From positions 1-13,692 of the forward strand of contig JBEKCP010000078.1 in NCBI GenBank assembly GCA_050014815.1: a DNA stretch of 13,692 nucleotides. The letters run 5' to 3'. Origin of the DNA: JBEKCP01 sp050014815. Its GTDB lineage: Bacteria; Planctomycetota; Planctomycetia; Pirellulales; Thermoguttaceae. The stretch's first letter is position 1, and every line of letters begins with the position of its first letter. Positions 1 to 6,337 of the stretch are shown piece by piece. The notes beneath the pieces are model-generated. The model was not told the DNA's origin and did not search any database. It saw only the letters and a program-made list of their open reading frames with translations. The position numbers and the translations under genes are program-made.

Positions 1-165
1 CACGAATCGCTGAGGGTCAAAGTTCGTCCCCTTGAAGGATGCTCGCAAACCGTCACCTCTAATTCTAACAAACTCTTCGCCGGAGTTCCAAGGGCCCAAC
101 CGCCTTTCCCCGCTGAGCCGTTCGCGGTATCCTTAACTTCAGGCTTTGTCTGAAAAGCCGACAGC

Positions 166-224
166 AGCCCGAAGCGCAAGCGAGGGAGGTTCTCCGTTGC
201 CGTCCCTCGCTGGCGCTTCGGGCT
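166..224. repeat. Palindromic intergenic repeat, copy 1
   Basis: Two 22-nt arms (166-187 and 203-224) are reverse complements with a single mismatch and are separated by 15 nt. The core reads AGCCCGAAGCGC then CAGCGAGGG or AAGCGAGGG. A diverged copy lies at 2388-2446. The element sits about 60 bp before the aminotransferase start and could fold in RNA or DNA. Dispersed repeats of this style are familiar from planctomycete genomes; the function is unknown. Confidence 0.75.
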
Positions 225-281
225 AGTGAAACTGCCAAAACGGGGCTTCTCCGACCGCACCGTTGAACAGAGGGGTCCAAT

Positions 282-1538
282 ATGACCGCATCCCGGTTGA
301 CGCCGCCCGTGGTGGAGACGCCACAGCCCATTGAGCCGATCGCCCCGAACCGGCCGTTCTCCATCGAGGTGGCGGAACGGGTGCGGCGGCTGCCCCCTTA
401 CCTGTTTGCCCAGATTAACCGCTCGATGTACGAGAAGCGGCGGGCAGGGGACGACGTGATCGACCTTGGGATGGGCAACCCGTCGGACCCGCCGCAGGAC
501 CTGGTGATCGAAAAGCTGGCTGAGGCCGCCCGCGACCCGAAAAACCACGGCTACAGCGAGGCCCAGGGCATCCTGAGCCTCCGCCGGGAGGTGGCCAGCA
601 AGTATTTCAAGCAGCATGGGGTCCGCCTGGATCCGCAGCGGGAGCTGATCGCCTGCCTGGGGTCGAAGGAGGGGTTCAGTCACCTGTGCCTGGCCCTGTT
701 GGGGCCCGGCGACACGGCGATCGTGCCCGCCCCGTCGTACCCGGCCCACCTGTACGCGGTCGCCCTGGCGTCGGCCAACGCCATCCTCTTGGAGGTGACC
801 GATCCGCAGAAACTGCTGACCAACGTGGACTATACCTGCCGGCATATGGTCCCCCGGCCGAAGGTTTGGATCATGAACTACCCGCACAACCCATCGACCA
901 CCACGGTCGATGCGGAGTTCTACGTCGAGGCCGCCAAGCTGGCCAAGCGGTACGGCGTGATGGTCGTCAGCGACCTGGCCTATGCCGACGTGACGTTCGA
1001 CGGCTACAAGACGCCCAGTTTCCTGGCGGCCCCCGGGGCGATGGACGTGGGCGTCGAGCTGACCACGATGAGCAAGGGGTACAACATGGCGGGCTGGCGG
1101 GTCGGCTACTGCGCCGGCAACGCCGAGATGATCCGGGCGCTCTCGACGATCAAGGGGTATTACGATTACGGCATGTTCCGGCCGATCCAGATTGCCGCGA
1201 TCATGGCCCTGCGGCACACCGACGCGGCGGTCGAGGCCCAAGCGGCCATCTACCAGAGCCGCCGCGACGTGCTCTGCGACGGCCTGGAGCGGCTCGGCTG
1301 GCCCATCGAGCGGCCCAAGGCCACCATGTTCGTCTGGGCGAAGATCCCCGAGCCCTGGGCCAGCCAGATGACCTCGTTCGATTTCGCGATGAAGCTCTTG
1401 GGCGAGGGGGACGTGGCGGTCAGTCCCGGCGGCGGTTTCGGCCCGGCGGGCGAGGGCTATCTCCGCCTGGCCCTGGTCGAGAATGAGAACCGTCTCCGGC
1501 AGGCCGTCCGGCAGATCAGCCGCTGCCTGGGGAAGTGA
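282..1538 (+). CDS. PLP-dependent aminotransferase, AlaC/LL-DAP aminotransferase-like (fold type I, class I/II)
   Basis: This 418-residue cytosolic enzyme belongs to the AlaC/YfdZ-type branch of class I/II aminotransferases, which move an amino group between an amino acid (often alanine or glutamate) and a 2-oxo acid. The family signature is clear: LPPYLFAQIN near residue 38, the NYPHNPS stretch at 199-205, DLAYAD at 231-236 contacting PLP, the Schiff-base lysine K265 in MSKGYNMAGWRVGY, and the substrate-carboxylate arginine R395 in YLRLALVEN. The first ~25 residues are a proline-rich extension beyond the conserved region. The ATG at 282 is preceded by AGAGGGG at 269-275, a good ribosome binding site. 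The gene stands alone on the plus strand, so the neighbours do not reveal the substrate; alanine, methionine or diaminopimelate transamination are all possible. The family call is secure, the exact substrate is not. Confidence 0.93.
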   Translation: MTASRLTPPVVETPQPIEPIAPNRPFSIEVAERVRRLPPYLFAQINRSMYEKRRAGDDVIDLGMGNPSDPPQDLVIEKLAEAARDPKNHGYSEAQGILSLRREVASKYFKQHGVRLDPQRELIACLGSKEGFSHLCLALLGPGDTAIVPAPSYPAHLYAVALASANAILLEVTDPQKLLTNVDYTCRHMVPRPKVWIMNYPHNPSTTTVDAEFYVEAAKLAKRYGVMVVSDLAYADVTFDGYKTPSFLAAPGAMDVGVELTTMSKGYNMAGWRVGYCAGNAEMIRALSTIKGYYDYGMFRPIQIAAIMALRHTDAAVEAQAAIYQSRRDVLCDGLERLGWPIERPKATMFVWAKIPEPWASQMTSFDFAMKLLGEGDVAVSPGGGFGPAGEGYLRLALVENENRLRQAVRQISRCLGK

Positions 1539-1594
1539 GGGGGCAGGGGTCAGGGATCAGGGGACAGGGGTTAGGGGATTAGGGATTGGGGATT
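1539..1594 (+). repeat. G-run tract after the aminotransferase (possible G-quadruplex)
   Basis: Directly after the stop codon there are eight runs of three to five G (1539-1543, 1546-1549, 1553-1555, 1560-1563, 1567-1570, 1574-1577, 1582-1584, 1588-1591) spaced by 2-4 nt, including GGGATTAGGGATT-like units. This fits the sequence rule for a G-quadruplex, on the coding strand and so also in a read-through transcript. Folding and role are inferred, not shown. Confidence 0.6.
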
Positions 1595-1651
1595 AGAGGC
1601 TTGCGGTCCGTGCGAAGACCGAAGACCTTCGCCATGGTCTGATCGCCCGCG

Positions 1652-1695
1652 TTGCCTTGGTGTACAGCAGGTGCTACAATGGTATAACGATAGCA
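1652..1695 (+). promoter_or_regulatory. Promoter and possible operator of the toxin-antitoxin module
   Basis: A -35-like TTGCCT (1652-1657, 4 of 6 to consensus) is followed after 17 nt by TACAAT (1675-1680, 5 of 6), with an extended-10 TG at 1672-1673. The arms TGCTA (1672-1676) and TAGCA (1691-1695) form an inverted repeat over and just after the -10 box. That is where a dimeric AbrB-fold antitoxin would be expected to bind for autoregulation. The promoter is well supported; the operator is inferred. Confidence 0.6.
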
Positions 1696-1722
1696 AGGTG
1701 CGGTTCCGGCGGAGAAAACGCG

Positions 1723-1953
1723 ATGTTGACCAAGAAACTGAGCAAGCACGGCAACAGCCTCGCTTTGGTGATCGACCGTTCCATTCTGGAACTGCTGGGG
1801 ATCGACCAGCGGACCACGCTTGAAATCTCCACTGACGGCCGGGCGCTGGTCATTGTGCCGGCCCACGACAAGCGGCGCAACAAGCGATTCCAGCAAGCCT
1901 TGGCAACCTGCAACGAGCAGTACGGCGAAGCGCTGAAGCGACTGGCGGAGTGA
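1723..1953 (+). CDS. AbrB/MazE-fold antitoxin
   Basis: A 76-residue protein with the SpoVT/AbrB swapped-hairpin DNA-binding domain: LTKKLSKHGNSLALVIDRSI at 2-21, then LLGIDQRTTLEISTDGRALVIVP at 24-46. The helical, charged tail (47-76) is the part that in such antitoxins wraps the toxin. The ATG at 1723 is chosen because the AbrB domain begins there and GGAG (1711-1714) lies 8 nt upstream; an in-frame ATG at 1657 would add 22 residues of non-family sequence overlapping the promoter. The stop is 4 nt before the GTG of the Doc toxin, so the two are cotranscribed and probably coupled. Expected role: bind and neutralise Doc and repress the shared promoter. I see no (S/T)xxxE(G/N) Fic-inhibitory motif in the tail. 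Confidence 0.88.
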   Translation: MLTKKLSKHGNSLALVIDRSILELLGIDQRTTLEISTDGRALVIVPAHDKRRNKRFQQALATCNEQYGEALKRLAE

Positions 1954-1960
1954 TCCCGTG
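1947..1960 (+). promoter_or_regulatory. Ribosome binding site deciding the GTG start of doc
   Basis: GGAG at 1947-1950, inside the last codons of the antitoxin, stands 7 nt before GTG at 1958-1960. It supports a GTG start and translational coupling of toxin to antitoxin. Confidence 0.6.
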
Positions 1961-2347
1961 CAGCCGGCCTTTCTCACGCTCGACGAAGTCATCGCCATCC
2001 ATCAGGACCAGATTGCGCGATACGGCGGATCGGAAGGCGTCCGCGATTGGGGCCTGTTGCAGTCGGCCGTCGCCATGCCTGCCGCCACCTTCGGCGGCCA
2101 GTTCGTCCATGCGGACCTATGCGAAATGGCAGCGGCCTGCTTGTTTCACCTCGTCCAGAACCACCCGTTCATCGACGGGAACAAACGGGTGGGTGCCGTG
2201 GCGGCCTACGTCTTCCTGGCGCTGAACCACAGGCGGCTGACAACCGACAACAGCACGTATGCCGAGTTGGTTCTCTCCGTTGCCCGCGGCGAAACGCCAA
2301 AGTCGGCCGTGACGGATTTCTTTCGGGCGAACACCGTGCCAGCCTGA
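1958..2347 (+). CDS. doc: Doc-family (Fic domain) toxin
   Basis: A 129-residue protein of the death-on-curing family. It opens with FLTLDEVIAIHQDQIARYGG and RDWGLLQSAVAMP (29-41), which are Doc hallmarks, and carries the Fic active-site loop HPFIDGNKR at 69-77: catalytic H69, acidic D73, anion-binding GNKR. Phage P1 Doc phosphorylates EF-Tu with a variant loop having Ala before NKR, whereas AMP-transferring Fic proteins have Gly; this protein has Gly (G74), so the modification it makes is open. The length is normal (P1 Doc is 126 residues) and no motif is broken, so it is likely functional. It starts with GTG 4 nt after the antitoxin stop. The partner is an AbrB-type rather than a Phd-type antitoxin, a known alternative pairing. 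Confidence 0.9.
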   Translation: MQPAFLTLDEVIAIHQDQIARYGGSEGVRDWGLLQSAVAMPAATFGGQFVHADLCEMAAACLFHLVQNHPFIDGNKRVGAVAAYVFLALNHRRLTTDNSTYAELVLSVARGETPKSAVTDFFRANTVPA

Positions 2348-2387
2348 CCGCCGCGGCCTGTCCCACAAAGCTCAGTCTGTTCGGTAC

Positions 2388-2446
2388 TAGCCCGACGCGC
2401 CAGCGAGGGTACCTCGCTGCAACTCCCTCGCTTGCGCTTCGGCCTG
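2388..2446. repeat. Palindromic intergenic repeat, copy 2
   Basis: TAGCCCGACGCGCCAGCGAGGG-type left arm (2388-2409) and CCCTCGCTTGCGCTTCGG-type right arm (from 2425) pair imperfectly around a 15-nt centre, the same arm and spacer lengths as the copy at 166-224. It begins about 40 bp after the doc stop codon. Confidence 0.7.
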
Positions 2447-2560
2447 GTGTTTGCCCCTGTCTTCAGGGCCGTTTACGGTCCTTCCCGCCGTAGGCGGTAT
2501 TAGGCCCGACCGGGTACCCGCTTGCGCGTGCGTCGGGTTGGCGGAGGCGCGCACCCCCGC

Positions 2561-2610
2561 GTGTCCCTCCCCCGCCCGCCGCCAACGGCGGCGGGCGGGG
2601 AGAGGGACAC
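2561..2610. repeat. Long GC-rich inverted repeat
   Basis: The arm at 2561-2583 (GTGTCCCTCC then CCCGCCCGCC) pairs with 2587-2610 over 23 bp with one bulged base, around a loop of three bases (AAC). The stem is very stable and has no U-tract, so it is not a standard intrinsic terminator. It may slow transcription between the converging genes or be a mobile palindrome. Confidence 0.65.
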
Positions 2611-2639
2611 GAACTATGCGCGAACGACCCTGCCCACTG

Positions 2640-2734
2640 GCATCCCTCCGGGATGCACGGGCTCAGGGGATCGTTTTCCGGGGGTCTGCGCTGCGCTGCG
2701 ACCCCCGGCTACTATCTGGCAACCCTCCGGGTTG
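2640..2734. repeat. Cluster of three short hairpins
   Basis: Three perfect stems follow each other: GCATCCC/GGGATGC (2640-2646 with 2650-2656, loop TCC), CCGGGGGTC/GACCCCCGG (2678-2686 with 2700-2708, loop of GCTGC repeats) and CAACCC/GGGTTG (2720-2725 with 2729-2734, loop TCC). The outer two share the loop TCC and a CCC/GGG base. This looks like one composite dispersed repeat. Confidence 0.6.
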
Positions 2735-2816
2735 TCTCACGCGAGTGCCAACAGCGACAGCGCGAAGGCTTCCCACCAAGAACCACCCAGCCCCGCCACT
2801 ATGTGCGACTGCGCCG

Positions 2817-3266
2817 TTATGCGCCCGGTTCGGGCCCATGCTTAGTTGACGTCATTGTCCACCTGACTTCGAACGTCGCTAGCGCCGACGGCCCCGATCT
2901 GCCGCCCACACGCCGGAACGCGGCCTTGGCTGTAGTCGTCACAGGCGGCGTTGATTTCACTGCCGCATCATACGCCCGCCACAGGCTCAGGTAGCGGTCA
3001 CGGTCTGATGGGTGGACCGGTACATCGTGCTTCGGGAAACTGCCTGGGTAGTGATCGCGGTAAAACCGGACGTACATCTCCCACAGCTCAAGGGCCGTCC
3101 GAAGCGTCTCGTCGTTCACGGGCCGCAATACGAACGCACCGTAGTCATCTGCGGCTTCATCGAAGGCAGACTCGTAGTGGTGTGGCCGCCCAACGAACTC
3201 GGCGATGCCCGATCGCGGGCAGTCCCAGTAGAATTCCACCGTGTATACCTTCTCGAACTGACCCAT
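2817..3266 (-). CDS. Uncharacterised protein
   Basis: A 149-residue protein I cannot assign to a named family. It begins MGQFEKVYTVEFYWDCPRSGIAEFVGRPHHYES, rich in aromatic and acidic residues, then ALELWEMYVRFYRDHYPGSFP and DRDRYLSLWRAYDAAVKS, which look like a compact soluble fold. The last ~35 residues are low in structure. There is no signal peptide or membrane segment. I chose the ATG at 3266; a TTG at 3287 would add seven residues. The start lies 29 nt after the hemB stop in the same direction, so it is probably cotranscribed with hemB. The composition and clean frame argue for a real gene; similar short proteins opening with FEKVYTVE occur, to my recollection, in planctomycetes. Function unknown. 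Confidence 0.72.
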   Translation of the reverse strand: MGQFEKVYTVEFYWDCPRSGIAEFVGRPHHYESAFDEAADDYGAFVLRPVNDETLRTALELWEMYVRFYRDHYPGSFPKHDVPVHPSDRDRYLSLWRAYDAAVKSTPPVTTTAKAAFRRVGGRSGPSALATFEVRWTMTSTKHGPEPGA

Positions 3267-3295
3267 GCGTGCCAGTGGTTCCGCCAAGACACGTT

Positions 3296-4294
3296 CTATC
3301 CAGCCCCTTTATTCAGCCATTTTGCCACGTCCTTGGCCCAATAGGTGAGGATGATTCCGGCGCCGGCGCGGCGCATGGCGGTGAGCATTTCGAGGACCAC
3401 CGCCCGCTCGTCGAGCCAGCCGCGCTCGGCGGCCGCCTTCACCATGCTGAACTCGCCGGAGACGTTGTAGGCCGCCAGCGGCACGCCGGGAAAACGGTCG
3501 TGGGCCATGCGGAGGATGTCCAGGTAGGCCAGGGCCGGCTTGACCATGATGAGGTCGGCCCCTTCGGCCAGATCGAGCTCGATCTCGCGCATCGCCTGGC
3601 CGGCGGCGGCGGCGGGGTCCATCTGGTATCCGCGGCGGTCGCCCGTCTGCGGCGCGCTCTCGGCCGCCTCGCGGAAGGGCCCGTAGAAGGCGCTGGCATA
3701 CTTGGCCGCGTAGCTGAGGATCGGCACGTGGCTGGCCCCCGCGGCGTCCAGCGCCCGGCGGATCGCCCCGACCATGCCGTCCATCATGCCGCTGGGGGCG
3801 ATGATGTCGGCGCCCGCCGCGGCATGGACCGCCGCTTGCTTGCCCAGGAGGTCGAGCGTCTTGTCGTTGTCCACGTCGAGGCGTCCGGTGGCCTGAGAGA
3901 GCGGGCCGCAATGGCCGTGGTCGGTGTACTCGCAGAAGCAGACGTCGGTGATTACGAGGAGTCCGGGGGCGGCGCGTTTGACCGCGCGGACCGCTTCGGC
4001 GACAATGCCCGAGGGGCTTGTGGCGTCGCTGCCGGCGGCGTCCTTCACGGCCGGCAGTCCGAACAGGATGACGCCGCCCAGGCCCAGGTCGGCCGCCTCG
4101 CGGGCCTCCTCGGCCAGCACGTCCGGCGAGACCTGCCAGTTGCCGGGCATCGACTCGATCGGGCGGCGGACGCCGCTGCCGGGCCGCACGAAAAGCGGCA
4201 TCACCAGTTGCGAAGCCGAGAGCCGCGTCTGGCGGACCAGTTGCCGAACGGCCGGATGGTAGCGAAGCCGGCGGAGCCGTATGGTCGGGAACAT
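3296..4294 (-). CDS. hemB: Delta-aminolevulinic acid dehydratase (porphobilinogen synthase)
   Basis: HemB condenses two molecules of 5-aminolevulinate to porphobilinogen, the second common step of tetrapyrrole and heme synthesis, in the cytosol. The 332-residue protein has normal length and starts with the typical MFPTIRLRRLR. The zinc-site cysteines C119, C121 and C129 lie in DVCFCEYTDHGHCG, so this is the zinc type rather than the magnesium-only type. The two catalytic lysines are K198 (SYAAKYASAFYGPFR) and K252 (LIMVKPALAYLDI), the second forming the Schiff base. The frame stays open upstream to 4717 but that part reads over repeats and the PAP2 gene; the ATG at 4294 matches the family. 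There is no ribosome binding site, and a TATAAT sits 7 nt before the ATG. It follows the PAP2 lipoprotein gene after 113 bp of repeats. Confidence 0.97.
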   Translation of the reverse strand: MFPTIRLRRLRYHPAVRQLVRQTRLSASQLVMPLFVRPGSGVRRPIESMPGNWQVSPDVLAEEAREAADLGLGGVILFGLPAVKDAAGSDATSPSGIVAEAVRAVKRAAPGLLVITDVCFCEYTDHGHCGPLSQATGRLDVDNDKTLDLLGKQAAVHAAAGADIIAPSGMMDGMVGAIRRALDAAGASHVPILSYAAKYASAFYGPFREAAESAPQTGDRRGYQMDPAAAAGQAMREIELDLAEGADLIMVKPALAYLDILRMAHDRFPGVPLAAYNVSGEFSMVKAAAERGWLDERAVVLEMLTAMRRAGAGIILTYWAKDVAKWLNKGAG

Positions 4295-4301
4295 AGCCGC
4301 T

Positions 4302-4330
4302 ATTATATCCCCTGCTGAGCTGCCCCGGAA
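4302..4330 (-). promoter_or_regulatory. Candidate hemB promoter (leaderless)
   Basis: A perfect TATAAT (4302-4307 read on the minus strand) lies 7 nt before the hemB ATG at 4294, so transcription would start at or within a base or two of the A of the ATG. The -35 region at 17 nt (TTCCGG, 4325-4330) is weak. The lack of a Shine-Dalgarno sequence agrees with a leaderless message. Confidence 0.45.
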
Positions 4331-4357
4331 GTGGCGGATGTCCGTCGTCCGTTGTCC

Positions 4358-4404
4358 GTTGTCAGTGGGGAACAACTGACAACTGACGACTGACCACTGA
4401 CAAC
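4358..4404. repeat. GTCAGT-type repeats with perfect 11-bp inverted ends
   Basis: GTTGTCAGTGG (4358-4368) and CCACTGACAAC (4394-4404) are exact reverse complements around 25 nt that themselves repeat AACTGAC units. Related GTCCGTTGTCC units continue to about 4340. The block separates the PAP2 lipoprotein gene from hemB and looks like simple dispersed intergenic DNA. Confidence 0.6.
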
Positions 4405-4407
4405 AGA

Positions 4408-5667
4408 CTATCGCTGATAGACCACGCCAACGCCGGTCATGTCCGGGGTGGCCATCGGCGCGACCGAGAAATGGGGGTTCTTCTGCTCGGAGACGTCGAC
4501 CGCCTGGCAGGATAGATAGGCCAGCCACCAGCCCAGGACGGCCTGAGACAGGTAATGCTGGTTGTCGTTGACGCGGGCCCAGCCCGGCAGCGTCGAGCAG
4601 AAGTAGAGGCCGGCCTTGGCCCAGGGGTTGTCGGTCATCTTGGCGGCGGTGATCAGCGGCACGGCGCCGACCCAGGCATTGCCGCTGGCGCCGTGGGAGT
4701 TGTTGAAGGGGTCCCATGCCGAGCTGTTGTTGGGGTCCGAGGGGCGGTTGGCGCCAAGCGTGTACTGCATCAACAAGAGCGGCCCGCCGCCCACGAGGTA
4801 TGCCCGGGTGGCCCGGTCGCCGAACTCGCCCACCGGTCCCAGGGACGGGGCATCTTCAAACACCTTGCCTGCCAGGGCGGCGGCCCCGATCGTGGGAATG
4901 ACATACCAGCCGTTGCCCATATACTCCCCAAAACGCGCCACACCGTTGCTTCCGTTGGTTCGCACGTGGCCTTGATACCAATTGTTGAACTCGTAATCGG
5001 CGTCCGTGTTGGCCAGGGCGGCGCCGGCGCCGAGGCCGACGAGGAGTCCTCCGAGAGAGGAGGGCGAGTAAAAGGTGAGCTGGTCGTGCAAGGCGTGGGT
5101 CAATTCAGCCCGGAACTCGGCCTCCCAGTGGCTTGCCAGGTCGGCGGGCCGCTCGGGGTTTGTCGTTCCGGACGAGGCAACCGCGCCTTGAAGCGGATGC
5201 GGCTGGAACTGCGGCCAGTTCGCATCGCCCAGCGCCGGTTGCGCCGCGATGCCGCCTGGAAAAGGGCTGTTCCAGCCGGGCCCGGCCGGGGTCGCGACCA
5301 CTGCCGGGGCAGCGGCGGGCCAACCCTCGGCGTAGGCGGCGGGCTGCGGGCCCACCGGGGCCCCCATGGACGCCGGCTGTGCGCCCACGGCCCCCACGGG
5401 GCCAGAATTGCCGCCGCCGCCCCCCGCGTGCTGCGGGTCCACTGACCCAGGCTGCGGTCTGCCCTGGAAGGCGACGAAAGGATGCTCGGGCTGCGCCGCG
5501 GACCCGGACAGTTCCAAGTTCTTGTCCGCGCCATTGTGAGAGAACGTCCACCGCTCGGCACACCCGCCGCAACATCCCACGAGCCATGCCAAGAAGACCA
5601 GAAGGACGGCCGGTCCTTTCAGAGAGGCGCGCAGAGGTCGGGTGTTAGTGGATCGACAGTTTTGCAC
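4408..5667 (-). CDS. PAP2-superfamily-like lipoprotein with degenerate active site
   Basis: A 419-residue envelope protein. Residues 18-32 form a lipoprotein signal (VLLVFLAWLVGC, lipobox LVGC, acylated C32, more Cys at 33 and 36). Residues 55-170 are a Pro/Gly/Ala/Gln-rich linker. Residues ~185-390 resemble a PAP2 phosphatase: hydrophobic segments near 203-220 and 255-268, LGANRPSD (304-311) as motif 1, SHGASGNA (324-331) in place of PSGH, and ARVNDNQHYLSQAVLGWW (364-381) as motif 3 with H371. PAP2 enzymes dephosphorylate lipid phosphates. The motif-2 His is replaced by Asn and the motif-3 Asp by Gln, so activity is doubtful. The start is GTG at 5667; no ATG stands before the signal. TATAAA lies 19 nt upstream but its -35 is poor. 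The domain call is a motif reading. Confidence 0.72.
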   Translation of the reverse strand: MQNCRSTNTRPLRASLKGPAVLLVFLAWLVGCCGGCAERWTFSHNGADKNLELSGSAAQPEHPFVAFQGRPQPGSVDPQHAGGGGGNSGPVGAVGAQPASMGAPVGPQPAAYAEGWPAAAPAVVATPAGPGWNSPFPGGIAAQPALGDANWPQFQPHPLQGAVASSGTTNPERPADLASHWEAEFRAELTHALHDQLTFYSPSSLGGLLVGLGAGAALANTDADYEFNNWYQGHVRTNGSNGVARFGEYMGNGWYVIPTIGAAALAGKVFEDAPSLGPVGEFGDRATRAYLVGGGPLLLMQYTLGANRPSDPNNSSAWDPFNNSHGASGNAWVGAVPLITAAKMTDNPWAKAGLYFCSTLPGWARVNDNQHYLSQAVLGWWLAYLSCQAVDVSEQKNPHFSVAPMATPDMTGVGVVYQR

Positions 5668-5706
5668 GCATTGTCCCGTGGCGTTTATACGGTGCGCGGG
5701 GAGTAG

Positions 5707-6318
5707 TTAATCCCTGGTTCTCGGCCGGTAGCCGGAGGGGCCGGCAAAGGGACTGCGATCCTCCCGTCCCGCGCGAAACACCGGCGCCGGCGACACTGCC
5801 GGTTGCGCTACCGGCGGCGGCACGACGGGCGCGGCCATCGGGGCAACCGGCGGAGCCGCAGGGCTTTCTCGCGCCAGCAGAATGGGCGGCTGTTCTTCAA
5901 TGGGCGCGTCTTGCTCGACCGTTTTGGCAACGGGGACCTTGGCGCCGGTCAGGAGCGAGGCCGGGCCCTCGGCGGCGTGGCCGAGACTGGCGTCCGACCT
6001 CGGCGCCCGCGCCTCAACCTTCGCGGACCAGGGCCCCATGTCGTCTATCAGCGGCTTCGGCGGCGTGCTCGGCGGTCCGGCAGGGGGCAGCAAAGCCGGC
6101 CTGGCGGCCGTCCAGTTCTGGGTTTCGGACTGCTTGGGAGACACCGAAGCACCACCATCGGCGGCCGGTTTCTCCTTTTCCACCGCCTTTTCCATGGGGG
6201 CCGCCGCGGTCTGCGTAGATCGAGTCAGCCGCCAAGCCAACACCCCGGCAACAACCACCACGAGCCCCAACAGGATCGCCAGTCCGATCTTGGTTTCCTT
6301 GCTCACGCTCGACCCCAT
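5707..6318 (-). CDS. Single-TM proline-rich membrane protein downstream of rsmH
   Basis: A 203-residue protein with a short N-terminal cytoplasmic part (MGSSVSKETK), one strong membrane helix at 11-29 (IGLAILLGLVVVVAGVLAW, then RLTR) and a long Pro/Ala-rich, probably disordered extracytoplasmic region to the end. No catalytic domain is visible, and the tail (GREDRSPFAGPSGYRPRTRD) contains no LysM or other wall-binding fold. The start at 6318 is set by AGGAGG six nt upstream and by the TM helix; the frame is open to 6498 but that part covers palindromic repeats. It sits where ftsL follows rsmH in the division clusters of other bacteria and shares FtsL's single-pass topology, but I see no FtsL-like coiled coil. 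Function unknown. Confidence 0.78.
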   Translation of the reverse strand: MGSSVSKETKIGLAILLGLVVVVAGVLAWRLTRSTQTAAAPMEKAVEKEKPAADGGASVSPKQSETQNWTAARPALLPPAGPPSTPPKPLIDDMGPWSAKVEARAPRSDASLGHAAEGPASLLTGAKVPVAKTVEQDAPIEEQPPILLARESPAAPPVAPMAAPVVPPPVAQPAVSPAPVFRAGREDRSPFAGPSGYRPRTRD

Positions 6319-6324
6319 GGCACG

Positions 6325-6330
6325 CCTCCT
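6325..6330 (-). promoter_or_regulatory. Ribosome binding site of the 5707-6318 gene
   Basis: AGGAGG on the minus strand, six nt before ATG 6318. It is one of the few strong Shine-Dalgarno sequences in the window and decides this start against the upstream ATG at 6498. Confidence 0.75.
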
Positions 6331-6337
6331 GGCCGGG

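Larger units (their letters stand above)
2348..2816. other. Gene-free, repeat-filled interval
   Basis: About 470 bp separate the converging doc gene and the 2817-3266 gene. I find no convincing protein here: the open frames run through palindromes and have no family features. It contains a palindromic repeat (2388-2446), a long GC-rich hairpin (2561-2610) and three tandem short hairpins (2640-2734). The last 80 bp show nothing I can name. Confidence 0.6.

Noticed and set aside
65..364. 99-codon minus-strand frame at the left end
   Set aside because: It overlaps the palindromic repeat and the start of the aminotransferase and has no protein-like features.
2451..2849. Plus-strand open frames of about 100-130 codons in the repeat-filled interval
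   Set aside because: They pass through the palindromes, have no ribosome binding site and contain Arg/Pro-rich sequence only.
2951..4318. 455-codon open frame on the plus strand
   Set aside because: Antisense to hemB and to the 2817-3266 gene; composition typical of a shadow frame.
4295..4717. 141-residue N-terminal extension of HemB
   Set aside because: It reads through the PAP2 gene in another frame and through intergenic repeats; the conserved HemB start is at 4294.
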